NCBI RefSeq assembly: GCF_949774975.1
Contig: NC_083116.1
Span: 77,016,819-77,080,818, forward strand
Source: Lagenorhynchus albirostris
Lineage: Eukaryota; Chordata; Mammalia; Artiodactyla; Delphinidae
DNA length: 64,000 nucleotides
Reading direction: 5' to 3'
Position 1 is the first letter of the stretch; the number at the start of each line of letters is the position of its first letter. The translations under genes and the position numbers were made by a program. Positions 33,323 through 44,126 of the stretch are shown one piece after another. Under the pieces are notes generated by a model. That model did no database searches. It was not told the origin of the DNA and worked only from the letters and a program-made list of their open reading frames with translations.

Positions 33323-36300
33323 TGCATTTCTCTACTGATTAATGATGTTGAGCATTCTTTCATGTGTTTGTTGGCAGTCTGTATATCTTCTTTGGAGAAA
33401 GGTCTACTTAAGTCTTCTGCCCATTTTTGGATTGGGCTGTTTGTTTTTTGTTATTGAGCTGCATGAGCTGCTTGTAAATTTTGGAGATTAATACTTTGTC
33501 AGTTGCTTCATTTGCAAATATTTTCTCTCATTCTGAGGGTTGTCTTTTAGTCTTGTTTATGGTTTCCTTTGCTGTGCAAAAGCTTTGAAGTTTCATTAGC
33601 TCCCATTTGTTTATTTTTGTTTTTATTTCCATTTCTCTAGGAGGTTGGTCAAAAAGGATCTTGCTGTGATTTATGTCATAGAGTGTTCTGCCTATGTTTT
33701 CCTCTAAGAGTTTGATAGTTTCTGGCCTTACATTTAGGTCTTTAATCCATTTTGAGCTTATTTTTGTGTATGGTGTTAGGGAGTAATTATCCATTTTGAG
33801 CTTATTTTTGTGTATGGTGTTAGAGAGTAATCTAATCTCATACTTTTACATGTACCTGTCCACTTTTCCCAGCACTACTTATTGAACAGGCTGTTCTTTC
33901 TCCACTGTACATTCCTGCCTCCTTTATCAAAGATAAGATGACCATATGTGCGTGGGTATATCTCTGGGCTTTCTATCCTGTTCCATTGATCTATCTTTCT
34001 GTTGTTGTGCCAGTACCATACTGCCTTGATTACTGTAGCTTTGTAGTATATTCTGAAGTCAGAGAGTCTGTTTCCTCCAGCTCGATTTTTCGTTCTCAAG
34101 ATTGCTTTGGCTATTCAGTGTCTTTTGTGTTTCCATACAAATTGTGAATTTTTTTGTTCTAGTTCTGTGAAAAATGCCAGTGGTATTTGGATAGGGATTG
34201 CATTGAATCTGTAGATTGCTTGGGTAGTAAAGTCATTTTCACAATGTTGAGTCTTCCAATCCAAGAACATGGTATATCTCTCCATCGATTTGCATCATCT
34301 TTAATTTCTTTCATCAGTGTCTTATAATTTTCTGCATACAGTTCTTTTGTCTCCTTAGGTAAGTTTATTCCTAGATATTTTATTATTTTGTTGCAATGGT
34401 AAATGGGAGTGTTTTTTTTTTAATTTCACTTTCAGATTTTTCAGCATTAGTGTATAGGAATGCCAGAGATTTCTCTGCATTAAGTTTGTATCCTGCAACT
34501 TTACCAAATTCATTAACTCTAGTAGTTTTCTGGTAGCATCATTAGGATTCTCTATATATAGTATCATGTCATCTGCAAACAGTGACAGCTTTAGTTCTTT
34601 TCCGATGCGGATTCCTTTTATTTGCTTTACTTCTCTGATTGCTGTGGCTAAAACTTCCAAAACTATGTTGAATAAGAGGGGTGAGAGTGGGCAACCTTGT
34701 CTTCTTCCTGATCTTAGTGGAAATGCTTTCAGTTTTTCACCAAGGAGGACGATATTGGCTGTGGGTTTGTCATATATGGCCTTTATCATGTTGAGGAAAG
34801 TTCCCTCTATGCCTACTTTCTACAGGGTTTTTATCAGAAATCACTGTTGAAGACTGTCAAAAGCTTTCTCTGCATCTATTGAGATGACCATATGGTTTTC
34901 CTCCTTCAATTTGTTAATTTGGTGTATCAGGTTGATTGATTTGCGTATAATGAAGAATCCTTGCATTTCTGGAATAAACCCCACTTGATCATGGTGTATG
35001 ATCCTTTTAATGTGCTGTTGGATTCTGTTTGCTAGTATTTTGTTGAGGATTTTTGCATCTATGTTCATCAGTTATATTGACCTGTACTTTTCTTTCTTTG
35101 TGACATCCTATTTTGGTTTTGGTATCAAAAGGTGATGGTGACCTCGTAGAATGAGTTTGGGAGTGTTACTCCTTCTGCTATGTTTTGGAAGCGTTTGAGA
35201 AAGATAGGTGTTAGCTCTTCTCTAAATGTTTGATAGAATTTGCCTGTGAAGCCATCTGGTCCTGGGCTTTTGTTTGTTGGAAGATTTTTAATCATAGTTT
35301 CAATATCAGTGCTTGTGATTGGTCTGTTCATATTTTCTATTTCTTCCTGATTAAGTCTTGGCATGTTGTGCATTTCTAAGAATTTGTCCTTTTCTTCAAG
35401 GTTGTCCATTTTATTGGCATAGAGTTGCTTGTAGTAATCTCTCATGATCTTTTCTATTTCTGCAGTGTCAGTTGTTACTTCTCCTTTTTCATTTCTAATT
35501 CTATTGATTTGTCTTCTCCCTTTTTTTCTTAATGAGTCTGGCTAATGGTTTACCAATTTTATTTATCTTCTCAAAGAACCAGCTTTTAGTTTTATTGATC
35601 TTTGCTGTTGTTTCCTTCATTTCTTTTTCATTTATTTCTGATATGATTTTTATGGTTTCTTTCCTTCTGCTATCTTTGGGGTTTTTCTGTTCTTCTCTCT
35701 CTAATCGCTCTCGGTGCAGGGTTAGGTTGGTTGTCGAGATGTTTCCTGTTTCTTAAGGTTGGATTTTATTGCTATAAACTTCCCTCTTAGAACTGCTTTT
35801 GCTGCATCCCATAGGTTTTGGGTTGTCATGTATCCATTGTCATTTGTTTCTAGGTATTATTTGATTTTCTGTTTGATTTCTTCAGTGATAACTTCGTTAT
35901 TATAGCAGTGTATTGTTTAGCCTCTATGTGTTTGTATTTTTTACGGATCTTTTCCTGTAATTGATATCTAGTCTCATAGTGTTGTGATCGGAAAAGATAC
36001 TTGATACAATTTCAATTTTCTTAAATTTACCAAGGCTTGATTTGTCACCCAAGATATGATCTATCCTGGAGAATGTTCTATGAGCACTCGAAAAATTGTG
36101 TATTCTGTTGTTTTTGATGGAATGTCCTATAAATATCAATTAGGTCCATCTTGTTTAAAGTGTCATTTAAAGCTTGTGTTTCCTTATTTATTTTCAATTT
36201 GGATGATCTGTCCATTGGTGACAGTGGGGTGTTAAATTCCCCTACTATAAATGTGTTACTGTCGATTTCCCCTTTTATTGCTGTTAGTATTTGCCTCATG

Positions 36301-36668
36301 TATGGAGGTGCTCCTATGTTGGGTGCATGAATATTTACAATTGTTATATATTTTTCTTGGATTGATCCCTTGATCAGTATGTAATGTCTTTCTTTGTGAC
36401 TTCTAATAGTCTTTATTTTAAAGTCTATTTTGTCTGATATGAGAATTGCTACTCCAGCTTTCCTTTGGTTTCCATTTGCATGGAATATCTTTTTCCATCC
36501 CGTAACTTTCAGTCTGTATGTGTCTCTAGGTCTGAAGTGGGTCTCTTGTAGACAGCCTATATATGGGTCTTGTTTTTGTATCCATTTAGCCAATCTGTGT
36601 CTTTTGGTGGGAGCATGTCGTCCATTTACATTTAAGGTAATTATCAATATGTATGTTCTTATTCCCAT
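33323..36668 (-). pseudogene. L1 ORF2 of copy D
   Basis: The start ATG is at 36,666-36,668 (MGIRTYILIITLNVNG). The endonuclease carries CLQETHFR, SDHNTMRLDIN and VGEFNTPLS, where the GDFN aspartate is glutamate. The RT keeps F-A-D-D near 34,567-34,579. Frames break at several points (36,078-36,713; 35,924-36,139; 35,125-35,445; 34,841-35,068; 34,355-34,789; 33,875-34,099; 33,528-33,794). A 44-bp tandem duplication at 33,745-33,832 adds a frameshift. The C-terminal end is missing. Confidence 0.85.
33745..33832. repeat. 44-bp tandem duplication inside L1 copy D ORF2
   Basis: ATCCATTTTGAGCTTATTTT...GGTGTTAGGGAGTAATT at 33,745-33,788 is repeated at 33,789-33,832 with one or two differences. Forty-four is not a multiple of three. 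Other L1 copies here have this segment once. Confidence 0.9.
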
Positions 36669-36726
36669 TTTCCTAATTGTTTTGGGTTTATTATTGTAGG
36701 TCTTTTCCTTCACCTGTGTTTCTTGC

Positions 36727-37458
36727 CTAGAGAATTTCCTTTAGCATTTGTTGTAAAGCTGGTTTGGTGGAGCTGAACTCTCTCAGCTTTTGCTTGTCTG
36801 TAAAGGTTTTGATTTCTCCATCAAAGCTGAATGAGATCCTTGCTGGGTCGAGTAATATTGGTTGCACGTTTTTCTCCTTCATCACTTTAAATATGTCCTG
36901 CCAGTCCCTTCTGGCTTGCAGAGTTTCTGCTGAAAGATAGGCTTTTAACCTTTTGGAGATTCCCTTGTGTGTTATTTGTTGTTTTTCCCTTGTGGCTTTT
37001 AATATGTTTTCTTTACATTTAATTTTTGACAGTTTGATTAATATTTGTCTTGGCATGTTTCTCCTTGGGTTTATCCTATATGGAATTCTCTGTGCTTCCT
37101 GGACTTGATTAACTCTTTCCTTTCCCATATTAGGGAAATTTTCAACTACAATCTCTTCAAATGTGTTCTCAGTCCCTTTCTTTTTCTTTTCTTCTTCTGG
37201 AACGCTTATAATTCGAATGTCAGTGAGTTTAATGTTGTCCCAGAGGTCTCTGTGACTGTCCTCATTTCTTTTCATTCTTTTTTCTTTCTTCTGCTCTGCA
37301 GTAGTTATTTCCACTCTTTTATCTTCCAGGTCACTTATCCGTTCTTCTGCCTCAGTTATTCTGCTATTGATCCCTTCTAGAGTATACACATACACACTCA
37401 CAAAAAGAGGAAAAGGGGTAAAAATAATAAATCTTGCTCTCAAAGTCCACCTCCTCAA
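36727..37458 (-). pseudogene. L1 ORF1 of copy D, fused in frame to 5'UTR sequence
   Basis: A continuous 243-codon frame ends normally (ALQQMLKEIL). It contains the second part of the coiled coil (GINSRITEAEERISDLEDKR), the RRM (DIRIISVPEEE; NMPRQILIKLSKIKCKE) and the C-terminal domain (ETLQARRDWQDI). The first 26 residues are not ORF1: they come from 5'UTR sequence joined at about 37,380-37,385. The N-terminal tail and about half of the trimerising coiled coil are missing. Translation would require initiation at a 5'UTR ATG, for which there is no evidence. Confidence 0.8.
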
Positions 37459-38588
37459 TTTGGGATGATTCGTTGTCTATTCATGTATTCCACAGATGCA
37501 GGGTACATCAAGTTGATTGTGGAGTTTTAATCTTCTGCTTCTGAGGCTACTGGGAGAGATTTCCCTTTCTCTTGTTTGTTTGCACATCTCCTCGTGTTCA
37601 GCTTTGTATTTGTCCCCGCCTATGCATGTATGTCGCCGGAGGGCATCTGTTCTTTGCTCAGACAGGAGGGGGCTAAAGGAGCAGCTGCTTCAGGGACTCT
37701 GGCTCACTCAGGCCTGTGGGAGGGAGGGACGTGGATGCGGGGCGATCCTGCAGCGGCAGAGGCCGGCGTGACCTTGTACCAGCCTGAGGCATGTCATGAG
37801 TTCTCCCTGGGAATTTGTCCCTGGATTCTGGGACCCTGGCAGTGGCGGGATGCACAGGCTCCCCAGAAGGGAGGTGTGGATAGTGACCTGTGCTTGCACA
37901 CAGGCTTCTTGGTGGTTGCAGCAGTGGTCTTAGCATCTCATGCCCATCTCTGGGGTCCGCGCTTTTAGCTGCGGCTTACGCCCTTCTCTGGAACTCCTTT
38001 AAGCAGCGCTCTTAATCCCCTCTCCTCGTGCACCAGGAAACAAAGAGGAAAGAAAAAGTCTCTCGCCTCTTCGGCAGGTCCAGACTTTTCCCCAGACTCC
38101 CTCCCAGCTAGCCGTGGTGCACTAATCCCCTGCAGGCTGTGTTCTTGCCACCAACCCGTCCTCTCCCTGTGCTCTGACGGAAGCCTGAGCCTCAGCTCCC
38201 AGCCCCTCCCGCCTCAGCGGGTTAGCAGACAAGTCTCTCGGGCTGGTGAGTGCCAGTAGGCACTGATCCTGTGTGTGGGAATCCCTCCACTTTGCTCTCT
38301 GCAGCCCTGTGGCTGCCCTCTCCTACACAGCTCTGAAGCTCCGCCCCTCTGCCACCCACAGTCTGCACCCGCGAAGGGGCTTCCTTTTTCTTTTTTTTTT
38401 GCCTTCCTTCCTTTTTTCTTTTGCCCTACCCAGGTACGTGGGGGAGTTTCTTACCTTTTGGGAGGTCTGAGGTCTTCTGCCAGCATTCAGTAGGTGTTCT
38501 GTAGGAGTTGTTCCACGTGTAGATATATTTCTGGTGTATCTGTGGGGAGGACGTGATCTCTGCGTCTTACTCTTCCGCCATCTTCCCC
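37386..38588 (-). promoter_or_regulatory. 5'UTR of L1 copy D
   Basis: The GC-rich distal 5'UTR is homologous to 20,000-21,205 of copy A (GAGATTTCCCTTTCTCTTG; CCTGGCAGTGGCGGGATGC; CCAGGTACGTGGGGGAG). CpGs are common, and at 38,575-38,584 CCGCCATCTT gives a strong YY1-like AAGATGGCGG at the very 5' end. Confidence 0.75.
38575..38584 (-). promoter_or_regulatory. YY1-like site at the 5' terminus of L1 copy D
   Basis: AAGATGGCGG on the minus strand lies within a few bases of the element start. It is the best match of the four related copies (A: AAGATGGCAC; C: AAGATGACAG; E: AACATGGCGG). Function is inferred from L1 elements of other mammals. Confidence 0.55.
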
Positions 38589-38599
38589 TCATCCCTTGA

Positions 38600-38855
38600 T
38601 ATGATTTTAAACTGGATTTTTTTAGCTTTCTCTTTCTGATAATTTATTAGTAATGTATAGACAAGCAAGAGATTTCTGTATATTAATCTTATATTCTACA
38701 ACTTTACTGAATTATTAATTCTAAGAGTTTATTTTGATACTTTAGGGTTTTCTATATAAAATATCATGTCATCTCCAAATAGTGATGGTTTTACTGTTCA
38801 CTTCAAATTTGGATGCCTTTTATTTCTTTTTATTTTCTGATTGCTGTGGCTAACC
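38600..38855 (-). mobile_element. Old L1 RT fragment
   Basis: Antisense RT landmarks are CAAGAGATTTCTGTATATTAATCTTATATT, TACTTTAGGGTTTTCTATATAAAATATCATG and TTCTGATTGCTGTGGCTAA. The catalytic site reads F-G-D-D. Only about 250 bases are left, and it is more diverged than copy D next to it. Confidence 0.65.
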
Positions 38856-39690
38856 ACACTTGGTTCTTTTTCTTTTCATATTCACTATGTAGTCTTAACC
38901 CTAGCCAATTCCAGCTTTTTATGTACTCTATGCCTTTCCCTACACTGCTGAATGTGACTGAATTAAAATATACAGTAATGGGAACTGATTTCACTTCAAA
39001 ATTATGACTACATTAACACGTGGGCTGTTACTGCTGCTTGGCAATCATAATACATTTTCCATTAGTTCATTTGCTAAATTTCATAAACTGTGTTTGCATG
39101 TCTTCTCTTTCTGTAGTCTCCAGCACCTTCACCCCCAGCCTTTAGTCTTATCTGATTACTTTGGCTGCTATTTTACTGAGAAAATAAATGCACAAAGAAA
39201 ACTTTTATAATCTCCCACATTTTATCTACCCATTTATTATCAGTACCCATTTACTAGGCCTTACCTCCTATTACTATTGATGACTTGCTGTTCTCTAGAT
39301 AAGTACAACCCATCCACATGTACATTCAATCTCACTGTTTCTCCTTCTCAAGGACACATTTCCAGAAAGTTTTCTCTCTTCTCCTATATCATTAATTTTT
39401 CCTTCTCTATTATATTTTCCCCCATCAATATACTAACATGCTGTTATTTCTCACCTTAATATTTTTCTGTTGACTACTCCTTTCCCTTCATCTACCAACA
39501 TATTTTCCTTCTCTTTAGAGTAAAAGTCCTCAAAACTAATCCTGATCTTTCCCCCCAAACTTGCTTATCCCACAGTCATCTTCAATTGAGTTAAGATTAT
39601 GTAAGATTACCTCCATATTTCCAATATTTTAGACCCAATCCTTGGAGTTACTCTTTCTTTGTTTTTTTTTTTTTTTTAACAAACTGCATC
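38856..39690. other. No recognised feature
   Basis: AT- and CT-rich sequence without a known repeat that I can name. Short frames (39,004-39,210; 39,277-39,459) lack protein-like features. A T-run at 39,662-39,678 may be the reversed tail of an unrecognised retroposon. Confidence 0.4.
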
Positions 39691-39699
39691 CATTCTCAG

Positions 39700-39921
39700 G
39701 AAGTTCAGGAAACTCTGTTCAGTTATACTTTCAAAATATATGAACTAAGTCGAAATAATCTCTCATGTGAATCATTGCAATAACCTCTTATCTCTTCTCT
39801 GGGCTTCTGTTCATGTTCCATCACAGTCTATTACAGCTAATATCCAAAGTGATCCTGTTAAAATATTAACCAGTTCATGTCACCCTTTTGCCCCAAAGTT
39901 CCAGGGCTTTCCATATCAATA
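39700..39921 (+). mobile_element. Possible ancient L2-like fragment
   Basis: GAATCATTGCAATAACCTCTTATC, CACAGTCTATTACAGC, AAAGTGATCCTGTTAAAATATTAACC and CATGTCACCCTTTTGCC recall a stretch commonly seen in L2 3' sequences (...agtgatcctgttaaaa...catgtcactcctctgc). Divergence is high, and the family is named from memory. Confidence 0.4.
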
Positions 39922-39935
39922 AAAGTAAAAGGTTA

Positions 39936-40105
39936 GGGATTTCCCTGGCTGTCCAGTTGTTAGGACTCCATGCTTCCACTTCAGGGGCATGGGTTTGGTC
40001 CCTGGTCAAGGAAGTAGGATCCCGCATTCCGTGCATAGGTGGACCAAAAAAAATAACTAAATAAAATTAAATAGATGCATATATGAACAAGAGAAAACCT
40101 TAAAA
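39936..40105 (+). mobile_element. CHR-1-type SINE, short form
   Basis: The head GGGATTTCCCTGGCTGTCCAG, the B-box region GGGTTTGGTCCCTGG, and GATCCCGCATTCCGTGC are followed by an A-rich tail from 40,046. AAAGTAAAAGGTTA (39,922-39,935) and AAAGTAAAAGCTTA (40,106-40,119) look like a target-site duplication with one mismatch. Confidence 0.8.
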
Positions 40106-40174
40106 AAAGTAAAAGCTTACATACTTAAAATCCATGTATTACAATCTTGTAATCTATGTAATCTTTCCCCTCCA

Positions 40175-40176
<2 letters not shown>

Positions 40177-40227
<51 letters not shown>
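40177..40227. repeat. (AC)n microsatellite
   Basis: A pure AC dinucleotide run of about 51 bases. The long uninterrupted array makes length polymorphism likely. Confidence 0.95.
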
Positions 40228-40229
<2 letters not shown>

Positions 40230-40539
40230 TGCCTGTATAATATCACTTTTAATCATTGTCCCTTTGTATCTCTCACTTCAGCTACATTGACCATATTGAT
40301 ATCCCCTGAAAATATCAGTCATGTTTCTGCCTGATCACTTTTGTGCTTGCAGTTTTCTTTGCTGGTTCTTTCTCTAGTAAATCTTCCTGTCTCTTGTGGT
40401 GATTACTTTCTAGTGGAGGGATATGGAGAGAGAAAAATAAATAAATAATACATATACTATGTCAGATTTGAAGTGTTATTATCTCTTTAGTTAAATCTTC
40501 TTCATTCTGCCTATTATTGCCTCCTGGAAGTATGGTTAT
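40228..40539. other. No recognised feature
   Basis: AT-rich sequence with an (AAAT)n-like AAATAAATAAATAA at 40,434-40,450 but no gene or repeat family that I can identify. Confidence 0.4.
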
Positions 40540-41015
40540 GTATATTAAACCCTCCCTCTGTCTTCCATATCTCTTGACCTATCTCTTCAGTTTTCCATCA
40601 CTTCGTTTCTTCACTTCATTCTGAATAATTTCTTCAGATTTATTTTAAGTTCATATATTCTTTCTTCAGCTATGTCTAATCTTATGTTTTTTGCATTCAG
40701 TTTAATTATTAGAATTAATGTTAAGTTTTCAATTCTAGATGTTCTAATTTGGTTCTTTTTCAACATGCATGGATATTTTAAGAGTTTTATTTCTGGTTCA
40801 TGATTTGAGGTTTTTCTTTAATGTCTTTAAACATTTTAACAAATTTCATTTATATCCCTTGATAATTCTAATATTTGAAGTCTTTGCTTTCTGCTTCTGC
40901 TGTTTCTTTGTAAGTTTTGTGATTTTTAAAATTATTTTGAAGTGCTCATTTTCCTGTTCACTATTTGAGAAAAGGTTTATATTGTGTTTTGTCAAAGAGG
41001 AATATTCTATATGAA
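40540..41015 (-). mobile_element. Possible ancient L1/HAL1 ORF1-like fragment
   Basis: On the + strand, TTTCTTCAGCTATGTCTAATC, TTCTAGATGTTCTAATTTGGTTC and TAAACATTTTAAC resemble the antisense of old L1M/HAL1 ORF1 coiled-coil sequence, in which TTCxAxxTxxTCTAATTTGGTTCTT phrases are common. The + frame at 40,769-41,014 is phenylalanine-rich because it is antisense to A-rich DNA. This call is weak. Confidence 0.3.
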
Positions 41016-41227
41016 ACAAAAGCCATTAACGGGTGTAAACTAAGGATGTTTTATGTTTCTAAAAGATCACTCTGAATGATTTGTAGAGAAAGGTGGGGGA
41101 CAGACAAGAGTGGAAGCAAATAACGATAATTAGTAAGCTGTTGCCATAGTCTTGGAACATATGAAAGTGGCTTAGATTAAAGTGGTAGCATGTTATCATT
41201 TCTTTGTGAGTCCTCCCAGAGATATTT

Positions 41228-41230
<3 letters not shown>

Positions 41231-41275
<45 letters not shown>
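41231..41275. repeat. (AC)n microsatellite
   Basis: About 45 bases of AC repeats, followed by AGACACACGG. Lysine/threonine/histidine-like frames over it are repeat artefacts. Confidence 0.95.
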
Positions 41276-41280
<5 letters not shown>

Positions 41281-41784
41281 ACGGTGAGAGAGAGATGATT
41301 TTTGAGATGGTAGAAACTAGAGTATGCATGTGTGATGATGATAATGATCCAGGGGAGAGAGGCAGAGACAGAAAGAGATGTATTGGAAGGAAAAAATAAA
41401 TACATTGCAAGGGGGAATTTATTTAGAAGAAAATGAATGAAGTCCTGAGAATAAGTGGAAAGTTTGGCTTTAAATAGGAGGTGGAGTAACCATCCTTTTA
41501 GTAAAGAGGTAAGAAAAAGTATGAGTACAGATGCAAGTAAGTTGGCAAATTTGGTGGTGGAAAAAGGGAAGAATTCCAATCTAATACGTAGTTTCCATTC
41601 TTGAAATCCTGTTGTGTAAAAGCTGGTTTTAAAGCCAAATGATAAGTTCTATATTTCATTAAAAGGAATCCAATGGGAATTTGTCAAGGTTACAAATGTC
41701 AGACCCATGAATTTGATAGGCCCCAATATGTCTATCATATACAGGATTTTAAACCAACACTAGTTGCTTCACTTCCTGACTAAT
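41276..41784. other. No recognised feature
   Basis: Mixed AT-rich sequence with GA-rich patches (GAGAGAGAGATG; GGGGAGAGAGGCAGAGACAG). No gene, hairpin or repeat family was recognised. Confidence 0.4.
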
Positions 41785-41860
41785 GCTATTAATAGCTATC
41801 ATTTATTGGGCATTTGCTTTGTACCAGACACTACTCTCAGCATATATACATAGAGAGAGA
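41785..41860 (+). mobile_element. MIR/L2-like 3' fragment
   Basis: TAATAGCTATCATTTATTGGGCATTTGCTTTGTACCAGACACTACTCTCAGC follows the familiar pattern (ctaacatttattgagc...tgtgccaggcact) shared by the 3' parts of MIR-type and L2-type elements. Confidence 0.6.
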
Positions 41861-42124
41861 GTAGAAGCAGATTATGTACTTCCTTGACATCATCTTGTAT
41901 CATTTTTTGATTGTTGCCCATTTTCCTTTATCAGACTTGTAAGCTCCTTGAGAAGCAAACACTTGAATTTCATCCACATGTTTATGCATGTAACTTCTTA
42001 TGTATTTCTTTTTTATTTTTATTAAATGAGAACTGGGTCCTGGTTTCCCTGACCACCTTTGATGACATTGCTTAGCTTAATTCTATTGGGATTCAGCTAC
42101 AGAAATGAATCTCTTTCCTTTAGT
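41861..42124. other. No recognised feature
   Basis: AT-rich spacer between two ancient SINE scraps. GTAAGCTCCTTGAGAAGC and TTTCATCCACATG (41,938-41,985) recall L2 3'-end phrases, but not strongly enough to annotate. Confidence 0.35.
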
Positions 42125-42275
42125 CTTATTTTATCATCAACACTGTAGCAGAAAGAACACTGAATCAGGAGTAGAAGACCTAGTTCTTACACTGAGTTAT
42201 GTGACCTTGGGCAAGTCACTGCCCTCGTCTGAACCTCAGTTTTCCCATATGTAAAAAAGGTCTTTGATTTGATTA
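42125..42275 (+). mobile_element. MIR SINE
   Basis: GTAGAAGACCTAGTTCTTACACTGAG, then TGTGACCTTGGGCAAGTCACTG and TGAACCTCAGTTTTCCCATATGTAAAA is a clear MIR core in + orientation. MIRs are ancient tRNA-derived SINEs found throughout mammals. Confidence 0.9.
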
Positions 42276-43365
42276 TCTACTTGACTACCTGTTGTAGCAT
42301 TCTGTAATTTCTATTCTGTTTTTATCTACTTGAAATTTCTCACCCTGACACTCAAAGTCCTCTGTGTTATTGTGTCATCTTATTTTCTTCACTTTACTAC
42401 ATGTGTTTTATATTCTAGACAAGTTAGATTACTTGCTGTTCTATGAATATATCTATACTTTCCTTGTTGAAATATTAACCAACTTCTAAATTTCCTCAAA
42501 GCCCACCACCTCAGTAGGAAAAGTGTGATTTCCCAAATTATATAATAGATTTCTTCTTTTTAAATAATTTCTACTTTTTTTCTGTACCTCACTAATTTTA
42601 TCCACCTATGTATTGTGAATTGTTCTTACAACTTCTATAACACTAAAAGATGTTGGAAGGCATAAATTAACTTTTGAACCCTCTTTACCCCATCACACAC
42701 ATACCCTTAGCTTGGGACTTCAATCAACCTTTTTTTTTTTTTTAGTTTATCTATAAGGTAAACCCAGACAAGGTTTATTGTGCCTCTAAATCAAGCTATT
42801 AGGTGAGTTTACTAGAGGTTTTCCTTACATATTACTTCATGCTTTTAGTTATTTTTTGTTTTCTCTTTTTCTTTTTTTTTTCTTTTTTGGACTTGGATAT
42901 CCCATGGGTGAGGAGGGACTATTGATTTCTGGCATAATGCTTGTGGATGTCATAATACTCTCTATTTTTATTACCATGCAAGGGACTTTGAACCCAGTTC
43001 TAGCCCCATGAAAAACTAAAATCTACTGTTATTCCAGTGTGTTATAAGCACTCTCTGCATCTGAATAATTGAATTTGGATATATATAGTTAGTTCTGTTG
43101 CTACACTTGAAGTGGAGACATTTTTAGAAGGTGGTGTTGGAGGTGTGGGATGAGAGAGTACCATTTATTGCATTTCTGAGATACGAACTATTGCTTTTGA
43201 ATCTGGGTTTTCCTAGTAAGCAAGTTATTATGATAGTTTAAAACTGTTACTCTGTGGGTGTGTTCACAAAACCCATATCACCTTAAAAATTATTTATTTT
43301 TCAGATACCATGAATGAGAGTACTGAAGTTTGAACAACTACACGTGTGTCTGTATTCACAAATTT
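42276..43365. other. No recognised feature
   Basis: About 1.1 kb of AT-rich, apparently single-copy DNA with T-runs at 42,730-42,744 and 42,872-42,884. No open frame of note and no family identified. With 38.9-39.7 kb it is the least repeat-like DNA in the window. Confidence 0.45.
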
Positions 43366-43369
43366 GGAA

Positions 43370-43990
43370 AATAAAAATACAGAAAGAGAAAACAGATAAC
43401 CTTTAATAATACTGCTCAAAGATAACCAAATTTTGTATAATATCCTCCATGTTGATCTATGTATTTATATATACACATATTTATCTCTAAGTATATTTAT
43501 ATTTTGTCTGTGTATTATAGATATATGGGTACAATTATATATTTATGAATATATATTTATTTAGTAAATTGAAATCACACTATGAAATATTGTGATTTAT
43601 TTCATGAGTATTGTAAGCATTTTCTCCATGGTATTAAATGTTCAAATATATTATTTTAATGGCCTTATAAAAATCCATTTGGATATACCATAATTTAATT
43701 AACCAGTCTATTTTAAGGATTTAGATGATTTTATATTTTCTGCTATTAAAAATAATTCCATGATGAATCCATTTGTATAGAAATATGTATTATAGTTTCT
43801 TCTTCTATGGAATAAATTCCTAAAATGTGATTTACTAAGTCAAAGGATTTAAGCATTTTTAAAACAATTACTATTACAAACTTACTTTCCAGAAAAATTT
43901 TACAGATTTACATAATGACCAGTAGTGATATAGAATTGGCACTCGTTTTACTAAAAAACGAGTTGCTCTTAGGACAATATATCTGCCTAC
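43370..43990 (-). mobile_element. Ancient L1M 3' fragment
   Basis: On the + strand, TTAATGGCCTTATAAAAATCC, GGATATACCATAATTTAATTAACC, CTGCTATTAAAAATAATTCC, TAAATTCCTAAAATGTG and AGTCAAAGGATTTAAGC form the order seen in antisense copies of very old L1M elements. Divergence is high, and there is no coding capacity. Confidence 0.65.
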
Positions 43991-44126
43991 CCTGCTAAAA
44001 TACATTCTTCCCAAGCTAAGTTAGGACCAATTAGAAGCCAACTTTCTGTTTGTGACACTGTCAGCAGTATTTTGACTATTAACTGGGGCTGAAATGGGAA
44101 GATGTAGTTTACAAAAAGTAATGTAG
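43991..44126. other. Spacer before L1 copy C
   Basis: A short single-copy stretch. AAAAAGTAATGTAGG at 44,113-44,127 and AAATAACGTAAGG at 51,837-51,849 might be decayed target-site duplications of L1 copy C, but the match is poor. Confidence 0.3.

Larger units (their letters stand above)
33323..38588 (-). mobile_element. L1 copy D: 5' complete, 3' end lost
   Basis: This minus-strand L1 of about 5.3 kb has its 5' terminus at 38,575-38,588 (CCGCCATCTTCCCC, the reverse of GGGGAAGATGGCGG), a 5'UTR, a deleted ORF1 and ORF2 to about residue 1,130. It lacks the ORF2 C-terminus and 3'UTR. About 1 kb spanning the 5'UTR/ORF1 boundary is absent compared with copy A (A positions about 18,910-19,935), including the GAAA tract. 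Confidence 0.85.

Noticed and set aside
40134..41579. His/Thr-rich or Cys/Val-rich frames over AC arrays
   Set aside because: They are pure dinucleotide-repeat translations.
42276..43365. Search for a host exon in the least repetitive stretch
   Set aside because: No frame above about 40 codons with splice-like borders and protein-like composition was found, and the T-rich runs argue for intergenic or intronic DNA.
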